Positions 10,321 through 22,800 of a stretch of DNA of 64,000 bases are shown here, in pieces. The stretch's first letter is position 1, and each line of letters starts with the position of its first letter. Both the position numbers and the translations under genes were made by a program. The stretch is from contig MSED01000009.1 of the NCBI GenBank assembly GCA_002099365.1, positions 1,984,001 through 2,048,000 of the forward strand, written 5' to 3'. This stretch comes from Phialophora verrucosa. Lineage: Eukaryota; Ascomycota; Eurotiomycetes; Chaetothyriales; Herpotrichiellaceae. The notes beneath the pieces are model-generated. The model saw only the letters and a list, made by a program, of their open reading frames with translations, had not been told where the DNA came from and made no database searches.

Positions 10321-10707
10321 ATGTCTTCTTCCTCATCGCCTACCATGGAACGCCCTCAAGCAACATCCCGCCCACACTCATCCTCCCTCTCGTTGCTCCA
10401 CACCCTAAAAGAAACGCCATCCTCATCCGGCTCGGTCGCCTCAACCGTGGCCTCGAACTCATACTCAACCTCACCATCATCACCAGCGTCGCAAGCATGT
10501 AGCATGCATATCAAACTCACAAAACAGATGCACGATAATCAACAGCGTTGGCAATCATGGCAAGCTAAACAACTGGAGAAATTCCAATCTGCCGCGGTTG
10601 AAGCAGGACACGACTCCAAGTCGAAGAAAGGCTTCACTGCGAAACGACCCCATATCCACACTGGACTCGAGAAGATCGGTTCGGGACTGAGGAGGTTGCG
10701 GGGTTGA
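10321..10707 (+). CDS. Small Ser-rich hypothetical protein
   Basis: 128 aa from the ATG at 10321. The frame is open further upstream, but those residues are not protein-like, and the ATG follows an AT-rich leader. The N-terminal 60 residues are Ser/Thr/Pro-rich and probably disordered. The C-terminal half is basic and helical (MHIKLTKQMHDNQQRWQSW, then KKGFTAKRPHIHTGLEKIG). There is no signal peptide or membrane segment. I do not recognise a family. The contrast between the disordered N-terminus and the ordered basic C-terminus supports a real gene. Confidence 0.55.
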   Translation: MSSSSSPTMERPQATSRPHSSSLSLLHTLKETPSSSGSVASTVASNSYSTSPSSPASQACSMHIKLTKQMHDNQQRWQSWQAKQLEKFQSAAVEAGHDSKSKKGFTAKRPHIHTGLEKIGSGLRRLRG

Positions 10708-11436
10708 AAGGAGCCACAAGTCTGGAGAGTGAGACGGAGATACATACAAGAGCGCATATCTGATCACTAATCCTCGTTGGTTGAGCCTGGCGGCCTCAAA
10801 GGCACGGAACTGCGGGTGCCGTCCGCTTACAAAACGCATGTGAATACCTGTTGGCTGGCGACCTTGGGTCAGCCCGACTACACACTAGGACGCAGAGTAC
10901 CACACTGGAGACACTCGCAGAGAGGCAACCACATACAATCGAGCATGTGGTGCAGGCCATCTCCATCCGCAACCTATTCAGGAGACGCCGCGGCGCCAGT
11001 GGTTCAAGGCCCTGCACATCACCGGCAGTTCAGCTGTTCTCTGCTCAACTCCTATCATGTGTTCTGAGACTTTCCCGTGTCAACTCTGAAGGGATATTAT
11101 TGTACACTAGGGTAACTTGAGGGCCTCATGGTGTAAAGAAGTTGTGTATCAAAAGTTTGATCCGGAGCAGGGATACCCAGCGTGAGCGACAACGAAGCCA
11201 CACTATTCAAGATGTACACACATATCTGCGGCTTTCTACATGTACGCTCAATCGATCTGTAAGGAGACAGTTACTTGAGGTTTCACATTTCCCCACTTAA
11301 GTGGTGAGTTGGTATTTGATTCACACAGGTTCATCTATTGCTATTGAGCGATGGCCGTACCAAACAGACGGACACGCCTGAAGAGTCGTCGCCGCCAGCA
11401 TACATTGAGCATATCTAAAAATGTCTTGGAGGGATG
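10708..11436. other. Intergenic, 0.73 kb
   Basis: This is the 3' side of two convergent genes. I see nothing beyond ordinary unique sequence. Confidence 0.5.
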
Positions 11437-12836
11437 TCATGCCTGTGCCGCGATCGCCGTCATCCCAGTCACCATGCGCTCGCCATCACCGTCGTCGTTT
11501 TTCTTTCCTCCGTGGACAGCCCGTATCCTCGCATGGATATGTGCCTCGGCCGTCCTCCCGACGCCCTCATATCTAGGCACCCAGCCCTCCTTCTCCATCC
11601 CGCCCATCGGCACCAGCACGCAATCCTTATCCGGATGCAGGAAATACGCAAAAGTATATCTATCCAAACTTCCCTCCGTGGGCGTAGGAACCACCCTGTG
11701 CCACGTACTCTTCAGTTTGCCCGCGGTCCAGAACTCCAGCATGTCGCCTATATTGACGAGGATTTTGTCCGGCAGGGCGGGCGCGGGCGCCCATTTCTCG
11801 GTCGACAACGAGAGCGCGGACGATGTGTACTTTGGTGGCCGGACCTCGAGGCCCCCAACCGCGGATTGGAACAGTAGGGTTAATGTGCCCCAGTCGGTGT
11901 GGGGAGAGATGCGGAAGATGGGTGAGGCGTTGGGAGTAGCACCGGCAGCGACAGGAGGGTAGTGCATCAGTTCGAAGTTGTCAAAGTTCTCCCTCTCCGG
12001 GTCATGGTTCCGGGCGAATGTCTTGAGAGGGAGACCGAGGGCCAGCGCGATGAGCTCCAGGAGCTGCGCCGTGAATGCTTGGACTTGGCGCTGGAAGGCG
12101 TGGAGTTGACCTCGTGCGTCGGAGAGGATGGGTGGTAGGGTGGCCGCAGCGGCGTGCGAGGATGTCGGCCATTTGTTGATGCTGATGGCTTCGCGCGGGT
12201 CTGTATATTTGCCGTCCGCTCTGCACAGGAGTGTGAGTGTGTGCGCAATTGATTTGGATGTTGATATTCGCTTGTCTTGCCTGGTTGTCGTTGCGGTAGA
12301 GGAGAGAATGTGAGGAGCGGAGCGGTAAAGGGTCCTCACTTACCCGTACGAGCTGGCGGGCTTGTAACCTGCGTTCTGCGCTGCTATGTATGGGGCCTTT
12401 GACTTTTCAGAGAGTGGGAGGGCGAAGAATCGTCGTTCCTGCGGTGGTTTGGTTCAGTCGACGGGGCATGGTGCGGTCAAGGATGGATTATGAACATGAC
12501 GAGCGGCATTTTGCAGGAACGGTTTCTCTCAGCATCACACATCATGGAGCGTTGCCTGCGAAAGTTGCGCTCGAACCAGGAGACATTGTAAACTAACGAG
12601 CGCGCATAATTACCAGTTCAAATATGCCGTCGATGTCCTCCTGTGCTATGGGATGGTTCTCGACGAAGAAGAAGCCTGTAATTGGGAGACATTAGCTTGG
12701 CCACATGGCACCCTTGCCGTCGGATGCATGGCATATGCCTACCCCAGTCAGTGCAAGCTGCTAGAAGTTTGCCTGCTAGCTGCTCCGGCGACGATGCCGC
12801 GCGTGCAAAGTCGATAATGGGGATATCAGTGCTCAT
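11437..12836 (-). CDS. 2-oxoglutarate/Fe(II)-dependent dioxygenase, isopenicillin-N-synthase-like
   Basis: Four exons: 12836-12743, 12675-12614, 12438-12344 and 12220-11437, giving 344 aa with all phases consistent. The DIOX_N part starts TDIPIIDFARAAS, and splicing creates DWGFFFVENHPI. The catalytic domain has HTDWG (His191, Asp193) and TWHRVVP (His258) as iron ligands and Arg271 in RYTFAYF, the usual 2-oxoglutarate anchor. The fold oxidises small molecules in the cytosol. The substrate cannot be told from sequence; the family spans secondary metabolism and catabolism. It neighbours two permeases 3' of it on the map, transcribed away from it, which hints at uptake and breakdown but does not prove it. 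Intron 2 (175 bp) is long for this window. Confidence 0.88.
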
Positions 12837-13966
12837 CTCGTGTGGAAGGCGTCAATTTCATGCGCAAGCCGCTCTATTGCTGTGAGGCTCAAAGATGTCG
12901 ACTACGGTTATAAGGTAGGAGTGTCGTTGAAGTGCCGAGTCTTGCACCTACGAGTAGTTCAGAGCGGGCCAAACTTCAAGGCTTCCCGTCTACGGGTACA
13001 CGAAACGGAGCAAGTTGTCGCAGTGCTCGAAGGTCGCGAGTTCGAGGCACCATCGGATGTGTCTCGAGCATAAACGGATTAGGAAGGACAACTGACCGGC
13101 AGAAGAGGCCAATCATTCCCATGGAAAGCGACTCCAATGAAAGATAAGGACTGGGGCTTACCGCCGCCCCCCGGCATTGACCGAGGCGCAATATGTTTGT
13201 TTTTGATGAGTGCTGGATACGAGTAATGAAAGCCTCCCACGCGAGGAAAAGCAAGTCCCGGGGCACGGCTCAGCATCAAGCAAATGCCCAGAGAGCTTGT
13301 CTCGCTTGTCTAGGCTTGGCGGGCCGAGCGCAGTTCGCCTTCCTCCAGAAAGACAAATCTCAACTCGTACAGCTGGTTTTATGCAACCCTCGATAGGCTC
13401 GTGTGATCAAACGAGATCGTCCTAAACCCATGTCAAGTACTCACTCGTACAGCACGAGCAGGCTCGTCTAGTGACCGGGGTATGTCCAAAGCCAGCACGT
13501 CTTCCGGGACCCTTCACACTATGCGTCGGCAAGGTGGCGTAGCTGTACAAACCAACCTCGCTGACTGGATCGCCCTTATCAATTGCTCGCCTACTGCTGC
13601 CCACTTGGACACCTTATTTCATTTCCATCGGCTGCCTCCGCAGTCTTACTCGCTAATTGTCTTCCAGATCATCCTCTGGAGAACCAGGGTCACATTCACA
13701 CCCCTTAGACCGGGGCCTGTCCGGTACACAAGACCTCTGGCGTGGTGCTTAACGAAGGTAAGATACGATCAAGCCCTCGGCGTGGCATAATGTTTGCTGT
13801 GGTGGCTGTTCCGTGTTATCTTTCGCCAATGCTATATTTAATGTCCTGGCCGCTGCCATCAGAGTGACTCTTCACGAGTGTGTAACTTGAAACCCTCCTC
13901 TATACCTCTCTACATCATCACTTCCAGGACCTGGGTCGTCAAGTAGCGACTAGTTCGAGTCCAAAC
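12837..13966. other. Intergenic between divergent oxygenase and NCS1 permease genes
   Basis: 1.13 kb that should hold both promoters. There is no gene-like frame. A CCAAT/TATA-like pair lies close to the permease start. Confidence 0.5.
13826..13840 (+). promoter_or_regulatory. CCAAT and TATA-like core promoter of the NCS1 permease gene
   Basis: CCAAT at 13826-13830 is followed at once by TATATTTA at 13833-13840, about 127 nt before the ATG. The position suits a TATA element; the call rests on sequence only. Confidence 0.45.
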
Positions 13967-15632
13967 ATGGCGACGATTGAGCCCCACAGCGCGTCCTCAG
14001 AGATGTCCAAGGACGTTGATGTTGACGTCGAAAAGCAGCCAGGGGTCAACGAAACAACCGAGCCTGAAGTCCGCCATGGCAGCGTTACTCCCGCATACGA
14101 AGTCGCGAGAGCAAGACATCTTCAGAACAACTTTGCGCCCCTCCGCTGGTTGAGTAGGGGAGAAGCATGGCTCGATGAGAAGATGGGAATCGAAACGCAG
14201 GGCATCGATCGAATTCCCGAAGAAGAGAAACGTCCACCTTCCACCGTCAATATCTTTTTCATGTGGTGGTCGATGACCTGCCATGTTGGAACCCTCCCTC
14301 TTGGTGTGCTAGGACCTGAATTTGGCCTCACACTTGGTCAATCGGTTGCCGCCATCGTTGTTGGTTCATTCCTCGGCGCGCTTTGCACAGCCTACACTGG
14401 TACTCTCGGACCCAAGACCGGACTCCGACAAATCGCCGTCTCTCGTTACTCCTTTGGGTTCTGGGGAGCCAAGCTCTGCAGTGTCCTGAACGTGATCGTT
14501 GGCGGCGGGTTTGCTGTTGTCAATGTGGTCATCACAGGACAGATGCTGAGCGCCGTCAGCGACTACACAATGTCGATTGCCGTGGGCTGCGTCATCGTCG
14601 CCATCATATCATACGTCGTGTCGGTTTTTGGGTTTTCCATCATCCACACTGTGGAGAAATACAGCTGGATTGTGTCTTTCATCCTCGTCTGCGTCTTGAT
14701 CGGCCAAGCCGCTCCACACGTCGGCCCTCACGCTCCGGGATTCCCTGCCTCAAACCTCGAGATTGCCGGTTCGTGGCTCAGTTTCATGGCCATTTGCTTT
14801 TCGAGCTCCTCCGGCTGGTGCTCCATTGCTGCCGACTACTACTGCAACTACCCTGCCACCACCAAGTCGTCAAAGGTCTTCTTCCTCATCCTTGCAGGCG
14901 TGACGATTCCAACGGTGTTTGTGACTGTTATTGGTGCCTGCATTGGCAACGCCGCCATCCTGAATGCATATCCGCCTTATGCCGATGCCTACGAGGATCA
15001 TGGCTTGGGCGGCCTGTTGCGCGAAATCTACCACCCGCTGGGTTGGAGCAAGTTCTGCTTGGTTATCCTCACCTTTAGCGTGATTGGCAACAACATCGCC
15101 ATCAACTATTCCTCGGGCCTCTCCATACAACTTCTCGGCCATTGGTTCCATGCAGTTCCCCGATTTATCTGGTCCTTTGGGGTCGCCTTGGTTGTTGCAC
15201 TGCTCGCAATCATCGGCAAGGATCACCTCTCGACCATCGTTTCGGATTTCGTTTCCCTTCTCGGCTATTGGACCATTTCCTTCACTCTCATCCTCTTGAT
15301 CGAGGATCAATGGTTTCGCAAGCGGTCTGGTGAAGGATACAACCTGGAGGTTTGGGATATGCCAAACAAGCTCCCTTGGGGCGCCGCAGCCACCTTCTCC
15401 CTGCTTGCAGGATATCTGGCTGGTGGTGTTCCTGGTATGGCTCAAGTCTGGGTGAGTCAACGTCACTGCATTCACGTAAGGCTGTTGCTAATAAATTCTC
15501 TAGTATGTTGGCCCTATCGCCAAGAAATTTGGTCCGTTTGGCGGTGACGTTGGTGTCTTCATGTCCGGCGCCATCACGCTTCTCTGTTATCCTCCTCTCA
15601 GATATTACGAGAGAAAGAAGACGGGCAGGTAG
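13967..15632 (+). CDS. NCS1-family permease (purine-cytosine permease, Fcy type)
   Basis: Two exons, 13967-15451 and 15504-15632, with a 52-bp phase-0 intron (GTGAGT to CTCTAG), giving 537 aa. The N-terminal cytosolic tail holds the Fcy-type MGIETQGIDRIPEEE segment. The first membrane helix follows with FFMWWSM, and later comes TGTLGPKTGLRQIAVSRYSFG, a signature of the family. About 12 membrane helices can be seen. These proteins are proton symporters of cytosine, adenine, hypoxanthine or related bases at the plasma membrane. The exact substrate is not readable here. Reading through the intron would truncate the last helix-tail segment (YVGPIAKKFGPFGGD), which is conserved, so the splice is well supported. 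Confidence 0.92.
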
Positions 15633-16898
15633 AAGGCGTTCTGACGAGTACTCGTCCTTGTTTGAATTCAAGTAGTTGTGGCTACCGTAGTATTCAATAG
15701 TTTCAGATTGATAAAAGTTCTCGTCGCCAGCGATGAAATACCCTGCCTGACCTTGAAGCAGTCCGGGTCATGTTTTTGTGCACTGATTCATATGGCGAGT
15801 CAAACTAAACTCTCCTTCATTGGTGCAAACTCTGTCCGTTCAACTCGGACGCCTCCGACATAAGACTGTGCCTGAACGAACAGCTGCAGAGGCCTCGGAG
15901 GGTCATATGGGTTGAGAGGACAAGATGTGTAGCCACGGCGTCGTCTTCACCAGTTGATTAGCCATTGACTTAGTAATCCTTCGCCGTGGGCCACTAAATC
16001 GCATCAGCCTTCTCTCTATCCTTTCAACTCACCACTATTGACCTTATCTGAGAGACCAACCACCACATGATATTTCAGGGTCATCATTGTTTCTACGTAT
16101 GATTGATGCCCTCCATGCTGGCTCTTGCAGTCTTCACCAAGACAACCTCGTTCCGTCTTGGCGCTTCCCACGTGGCGAACCCGGTGAGCTGGTCGTATTA
16201 TGCAGACGAGCTTTTTGTGCAGAATCATATGCGAGACTAATTACTGATGGCGTTCCTAGTTTTTGCAGTCAAATCCCATTCAAGTACTCGTACTCGAAGA
16301 CGACTCTTATCGTCGGCTCGCGACTTACAGCTTGATTGGTCTCGACGCAACAGAGACGCGACGATCTCAACCCACAGCAGCCAGCAAAACCCGGATTGAC
16401 CAGGTCGGGCAAACAGCGAGAGAAGAGAGTAACTCGTACTACCTTGGCGAGAGCCGTTTACCGGTTCAGGTCTAGACTTGAACAAGCCCGATAAGCCTTT
16501 TGCGCGCCATACTGCCAACCTGAAGCTTCTCCTTCGAACCGCTCCTCGTGGGCAATCTTTCTCCGCACTTTCGAGCCTCAATAGGCATGGCGCCCATCAG
16601 TAAGCTCGCCGCCGAGGCAGCATTTGTTGATAACGGACTTCTGCAAGTCTGAAGCTGATAGGCATCATCTCTGGCGGTGCGACAAGGGCATGGCCGCTGC
16701 AACTAGTCTTTGCGTCCAGACTACCTGGTCGTGCAGATGTCCGAGACGAGGTGGGACCTGCCTAGGCGTCCAAGCGGTAACATACACGTTATACAAATAG
16801 AAGAACAGAACTCGTGCGCATGGTAAGTCCAAGGTGTGTCTCTTTCCACTGCCTGTCCAAAACCACCGCCCGCCCGCCCGCCCCCCCCCACCTCTATC
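15633..16898. other. Intergenic, 1.27 kb
   Basis: Just after the permease stop lies the 14-bp palindrome GACGAGTACTCGTC (15643-15656). Near the right end a run of CCG/CCC and poly-C (16865-16888) precedes the next ATG. No gene is seen. Confidence 0.5.
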
Positions 16899-18676
16899 AT
16901 GGCTTCCGCCGTCGAGAAAACGCCCACACAGATGGATGTCGAGAAGTCACCTGCGTCGTCAGATACTCCTTCCATCAAGGATGCCGCCCCGGGTGACATG
17001 CGCGTCGTCCTCACCCATGATGAATATCATCTCGCCACGTTGGGCTACAAGCAAGAGTTCATCCGCTCCTTGGGCCTATTCGAATCAATAGCGGCCACGT
17101 TCACTTCAATGAACTTCATCTCCGGCATACCTGTGCTCTTCGGATGGATTACCTATACTGGCGGCCCTCAAGCAGCCTTCGCGAATTGGACTATGGTCGG
17201 CGGTCTGTCCTGCATTGTCAGCTTGGTGATGGCTGAGCTGGCTGCATCCTTGCCGACAACCGGGGGCATCTACTTCTGGAGTTACCGCCTAGGAGGAGAG
17301 AAGTACGGGCCTTTCCTGAGCTGGATGACTGCATATTGGAATTGGACAGGCTGGATAAGTGTAGTCCCAGGCGTCCAACAAGGCAGTACGAATTTCTTGG
17401 TTTCCGCTCTCATGATCAAATATCCGAACAGCGAGGTCCTCTCCAAAGGATGGTTCCTCTGGCTCCTCACCTCGATCGGCATGATTTTCGCCATGATCCC
17501 GAACATCTACAACCCGAAACTGCTGCGATACTATTTCCGGTTTGCAATGGCAATCTTCTTCAGCCTGTTCTTCATGTACTGGATCTGGTTCCCGATCAAG
17601 GCCTCCGAGAAGCATTTTAACAGCAGTCACGGAGCCTTTGATTTGTTCTACAACGGGATCAATCTTGGCGAGAAAAAGGAGGCGTCTGATGCTTATTGCT
17701 GGTAAGTTGGCGGTCGGCTGTTTCCTTGGCCGTACAGGTCAGCTAATCCATGGCTAGGGTCATCTCCGTCCTCTTTGGCGCTTGGGTCTTCTATGGCTAC
17801 GATGCGTCGGCGCATCTTGCCGAAGAGACGAAGCAAGCGTCGACGGTCGTGGCTAAGGGAATCTATATGTCCACCTTCTCTGCCTGGCTCCTGTCGGTCC
17901 CTACCCTTATTATCATACTGTTCTGCTTGCAGGACTTTGAGGGCATCATCTCCGCAACGTATGCGAACAACTGGGCAGAATATCTGGTTCAGCTCATCGG
18001 CGAGAATGGTGCCGTGGCAATCTTGTCGATGCTCTGGGTGGACAGCACGTGCGCCACGGCATCCTGCTTCATGAGCGCCCAACGAGTCACCTACGCGATC
18101 TCACGAGACGGAGTCCTCCCGTTCAGCTTTTTCTTCAGAAAGCTCTCAAAGCGGAAGATGGCGGTTAATGCTGCTCTCCTGGTATTCTTCATGTCCTGTG
18201 CTATCACAACTGCGGTCATCGGATCGGCCGTCGCTTTCTCAGCAATCACAGCTACCGCGACTATTGCGACCAATGTCTCCTATCTGATCCCCATCATTGC
18301 AAGACAAACGGTCGGGCGCAAAAGTTTCGTGCCCGGGAAATGGAATCTAGGGAAGTTTTCCCTCCCCCTAGCGATTGTTGCGTCGGCCTACATTTTGTTC
18401 CTGTTCTCCGTCCTCTTACTGCCGCAATTGTATCCCGTGGATGCCGACACTTTGAATTATGCGCCGATATGCATCGGAATCATTACCATCATCAGCTTGG
18501 TGGGCTGGTTCTTCCCAAGATGGGGCGGCAGGTACTGGTTTGAAGGGCCGGTCAAAACCATCACCGAGGAGGAATTGAGGAATGTGAGGGTCGAAGGTGG
18601 AGTGGCAACTGTCGAGGAAGGGTACGCTCTGGCAAATCTGGAGTATGGACACCGAAAGACGAGCGTGTCGGCGTAG
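16899..18676 (+). CDS. APC-superfamily amino acid/GABA permease
   Basis: Two exons, 16899-17701 and 17758-18676, with a 56-bp intron that splits a Trp codon, giving 573 aa. The chosen ATG (MASAVEK) follows the C-rich leader; an earlier in-frame start at 16836 would add an improbable Pro-rich stretch. The protein has about 12 membrane helices. The N-terminal half carries ELAASLPTTGGIYFWSYRL, and the second exon carries GYDASAHLAEET, both hallmarks of the fungal GABA/choline/amino-acid (Uga4-like) group. It should import an amino acid or amine across the plasma or vacuolar membrane. The exact substrate is unknown. It lies in tandem behind the NCS1 permease, so both genes could serve nitrogen acquisition (inference). 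Confidence 0.92.
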
Positions 18677-18777
18677 TCAAGGTCCGATAGTTCATGCTAC
18701 TACACCGTTCGAGGCCTGCAACCTTCTTCGCGTAGAAAGCAGGGCGGGCTCGTACCCATGTTTGACAACATGTCACA

Positions 18778-19299
18778 CTACAACTTCTGCTTCACGATTT
18801 TCTTCCCTGCCCCTCGCAGCGCGTTCTCTCCGTCGACCAACACACACCAACCCTCGCCCCCAACCGTCCCATCCTCAAATCCTCCGATTGCAGACTCAAA
18901 ATTCTCCTTGGCATACTTCAAATCCTCATCCTCGAAGCTTCCCGGCTGGAACCACACAGCTTTGACGCCTGCAGCTTTTGCTTCACGAAGAATACTTCTT
19001 GTGATCGCGGGAGGCGTGACGAATGACAATGCTGTTTGATCCGGGTGAGGGAGTGCCGTGACCGACGGCACGGTTTCGTATGTCTTGGATGGCAGAGATA
19101 TTGACGGCCGCTGTGGGTTGATGGGCGTCACGGGCAGCGTGTGTTGATGATACCATGCGAGGATCCGATACCCGAATTTACACGTATCTTGACTTGCGCC
19201 GGCCACGGCGAAATGTGGCGACGAGAAGAACCTCTTCGCAGCGGCGTCCATGGCTCCCAATGCAGACGTGAAGAGAGTCTTGCGTATCGCGGTAGACAT
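18778..19299 (-). CDS. CoA-binding domain protein (CoA_binding_2)
   Basis: 173 aa, one exon. A Rossmann-like CoA-binding fold is seen: FAVAGASQDTCKFGYRILAWY at about 30-50 carries the Gly-rich loop, then the TLPVTPINPQ strand, SFVTPPAITRSIL, and VKAVWFQPGSF. This matches the small stand-alone YccU/YneT-like family, related to the nucleotide domain of succinyl-CoA synthetase. The N-terminus (TAIRKTLFTSALGAMDAAAKRFF) is basic and amphipathic and could be a mitochondrial targeting signal. Its biological role is not established in the family. It is convergent with the permease, with 101 bp between stops. Confidence 0.85.
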   Translation of the reverse strand: MSTAIRKTLFTSALGAMDAAAKRFFSSPHFAVAGASQDTCKFGYRILAWYHQHTLPVTPINPQRPSISLPSKTYETVPSVTALPHPDQTALSFVTPPAITRSILREAKAAGVKAVWFQPGSFEDEDLKYAKENFESAIGGFEDGTVGGEGWCVLVDGENALRGAGKKIVKQKL

Positions 19300-19835
19300 G
19301 GTCCTTCTAATATTCCATGACGAGGCTTACACCCGCAGAAGCAGAGCCGAGCGCGTCAGAAGATGATGCCATCGAGCCATTTTCTAACTGCCACTCACAG
19401 AACAGCCTCGTGGGCTAGCCTGATCAAGCTAGAGGTCTCAAGATAAGCTTGATAAGGCGGACTCCGGCTCGGCGTCTGACTCGTCTGGCTTGGTGATGTG
19501 GCTGACCGTGGCCATCTGTGGCTTCGTCGTGGCTTGTGAGCCTCAGGCCCCCTGCTGTAACGGGGGAATCAGAGGTTCCGGCGGGCCAGGACCAATCGAA
19601 TAGGCGGCCCAGCCAAACCCACAGACACTCGCTAGGCTCCGGGCGTGGGCTGCTGCGGGCTGCCCGCGGGAATTGAACAAAAGTGAGTCTCTTACAAGCT
19701 GGTCAAAACGACTGCTATCCTCCCGGACAGCAGCTTCTGCTGCCTCAGTCATGACCGACTGGTGCCATACATCGTCTTGCCACCCGTGAGACGCGATCTC
19801 GCCACTACTGCCCACATTTCGACAGGACATCCACG
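19300..19835. other. Intergenic between divergent genes, 0.54 kb
   Basis: Promoter space for the CoA-binding and zinc-finger genes. A minus-strand stretch around 19640-19740 loosely recalls a tRNA (CTTGTAA loop, TTCAATTCC), but its stems do not pair, so I do not call it. Confidence 0.45.
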
Positions 19836-22800
19836 ATGGCCGAATTGGCTCTCCGCGGTCGGGATCAGCCTGATATCCGAGCCAGGATCAGCATCAACGA
19901 TGACGAGTCTCCCAATGATATCAAAGAACTCCAGCTTGCGGATCAAACACAGAGAGCTTTGCGTTCAAAGCATTCCTGGACTCCTCCAGAGGCCATCGGA
20001 TCGTTGCATAGAGCCGCTCTGCGCAAAGCCAGAACCCTCCCTTATCCTTATCGACCGGGCCACTTCAGCGACATCCCCGCCTCAGACGCCCTGCCATGCC
20101 CAATCATCCGATCCAACAGTCTGAATTCGCTGTCGACGATACAGCGAGAAACCGAAGCCGCATCCTTGAGCCTCTATAGAGGGTCGCCCATCTCTGCGAT
20201 CAGTCCTTCCTATGCTGCGCCGTCATGGACAGTCAGCATCGACGAAGAGCTCCAAGACCCTTGTCCACCTCGGCTCCCATTGCGGGTAGAGACCCTCAGT
20301 CAGCAGCGCAAAGTTCAAAAGCGCTTGAGGAAGTCGTTGAAAAAGCAAGAGAAAGAGCAAATCAAGGCTCAAAAGGAAGAAGAACAGCTACGTCGAGCAT
20401 TCCTGGCAGCTGATGTTGCTGCTGCACGAAGGAAGGATGCCGCAACCCGTGGAGAGACCATTCCTTTACGCACAAAAAGCACCAGGAGCATCGCCTCACA
20501 CGTTGTCAAGAGCCTGAGCTTGAAGTCTCACCTGAGCAAACTGAGTCGTCACGTCAGACGCGACAAGTCCGAACCGCCAACGCTGGACGACTTTGACAGC
20601 AAGTCGGCCATCCGGGAGTATCTGAATCCCTCTCCGCCTCCGCCAGCATCCCCACCCACTCCATCGGCTGGAATAGCGGAGCTGCCTGCCGAGCTGCCCC
20701 AGTATACGCCATTCGAAGATTCCACAAGGACACAAGACAATGAACCTGTTGCTCTCTTGGAAGACGCCAATCCAGCGAAAGAAAAAGATGTCGCGTCGCC
20801 TGTTACGGACAATAACCTGGATGCCACTTGCTCTCAGCCGAAAGCGAAATCAATGAGATGCGACTCATGCCAAAGCCCAATCCGCTTGAGCCAAGTTTAT
20901 TACCACTGCTCGATCTGTAACAATGGTGACAGAATACTTTGCTCTTCGTGTGATCAGGCTGGCTGGAGCTGTCGGCATGACCTGACGGAGAAGGTGCGCA
21001 GCGTTTCCCGCCCGGACGCCGCAGAGAAAGCGAACGCATCCAACTTGATCAGAGAAAGAAGCCGATCAGAAGCTCGGCAATATGCTGCAGCTATGTGGGG
21101 TTTGAACATGCCAGATGTCTCTGCCGGTTCAAATTCGTGGACCGAGTCCCCCGTCGAGGCTACAATCTCGGCAGCCTCCCCCTGGGCCTACAACGACACC
21201 GTGGACGAGAAAAAGCCACGGGGAGCTGAGCAAGGGAATCTCTCGTCTACCCAGAAGCCTTCTGACGACGCAAGAGAGCTGGATTATCGCCGGCGCGAGC
21301 TGGAGATGGAGTTCCGCGATAGACAGATCACCTTGCGAGAGAAAGAGACCACTTTGCGGGAGCAACAAGCTTCGTTTCGGGAGCAGGAGGCCGCCCTCCA
21401 CGTCAAACAGCAGATGTTTTCACTTCAGCTGCAAACTGCAATTGCAAGGCAGATGAATGAGCTATCTACGGGCGTAGGTGCACAGTTTGAGGATCTCTCC
21501 CAGGTAAGTACTCGTTCTCGACCACGTCGCTTCCATCCCGTGCCTTGCTGTCAGCGAAAGATGGACACTGTGCTGACGAACGCTTGCAGCATGATAAGAT
21601 ACGGACTCATGCCACCAAACGCAAAGCTGGGTCTGGGCAAGCCGTGGTCTCACCTGCTCATTCCACGAGTTCAAATCAAAAGCAGTCACCAAAGCGTACC
21701 CCAAGCCACGGCCAAGATGCAGAGGAGGAGGACGAAGATGTGCCAGGTGGGACGCCCAAAAAGATCAAACAGGATCCAGATGCACTCCAAAATCCGGAAA
21801 AGCTCTTCGCCTGCCCATTCTGTAAGTACGACAAGTCGAAGTACTCCGAGCAGAACGTGCAGGAGAAGCAGTATCGCGGATGCTCGAGCGGATACTGGCC
21901 AGACATCTCGCGCCTGAAGCAGCATCTTTATCGGGTCCATTGGCGCCGAATCCACTGCACCCGTTGCTATGCTCGCTTTGACCGCAAGGATCAACTGGAT
22001 CAGCACCGCCGGGCCGCAGTTGCCTGCCCTCTGGTAGACTGTCCATACCCTGAGAAGTTCGACGAGGCGCAGTACAACGAGATCCGCCGGAAACGACCTG
22101 CCAGTACTTCGGAACAAGTCTGGTACACTATCTACGCTATCTTGTTCCCTGACCTGCCGCACCCCGCAAGTCCCTACGCGGATAACGTGGACATGCCTTC
22201 TGCACTCAGCCCCGGCCCCACGGACACACGAGACACGATGGACGTGCTAGGAGAAGTATTCGAATCACGCCTGGACCGTCTCACCAACGCACCGGGCCAA
22301 GGTTGGCTTCAGTCCGCCGAAGCGCGGCGACTTATCCGCGAGCAGTTGAGGGCATCCATGACGGATGTCCTCGAGGGGTTGAGACTTGCGAACAGTCCTT
22401 CCCTGGGTAACCCTTCTGGGGATGTCTCACCGATTTCGGCCGGGGCACCAGATTCGGCACGGCGCAGCTCGATATGTCTCACGACACCCGCGTCCTCGAT
22501 TCCACCTTCGCCTGTTCATGGCCCTGGTTCAGCTGATAGGACTGGGTCGGACACGCGTTTTCTCTCACCGGGACATCGCCAAAGCTTCAGTAGGCCTTTC
22601 TCGACCAGAACGGTACCACAGCTTTCCACGCCACAGCCACCTCGGAAGAATCAGGGGTTGGACGAGCTGACCTCTGGGGTGACTTTCCCTGTCCCTATGA
22701 TCATCGACCCTGAAAATGATAGATATGATGAGGAGTGCAACAGCTGGAGCCACGGGGACGAGCGTGGTCTTGCCGTCTCAACGGATTCGGTGCCGGCGGA

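Noticed and set aside
19640..19740. tRNA-like sequence on the minus strand (CTTGTAA loop, TTCAATTCC)
   Set aside because: Neither the anticodon stem nor the T stem pairs, and no acceptor stem can be built.
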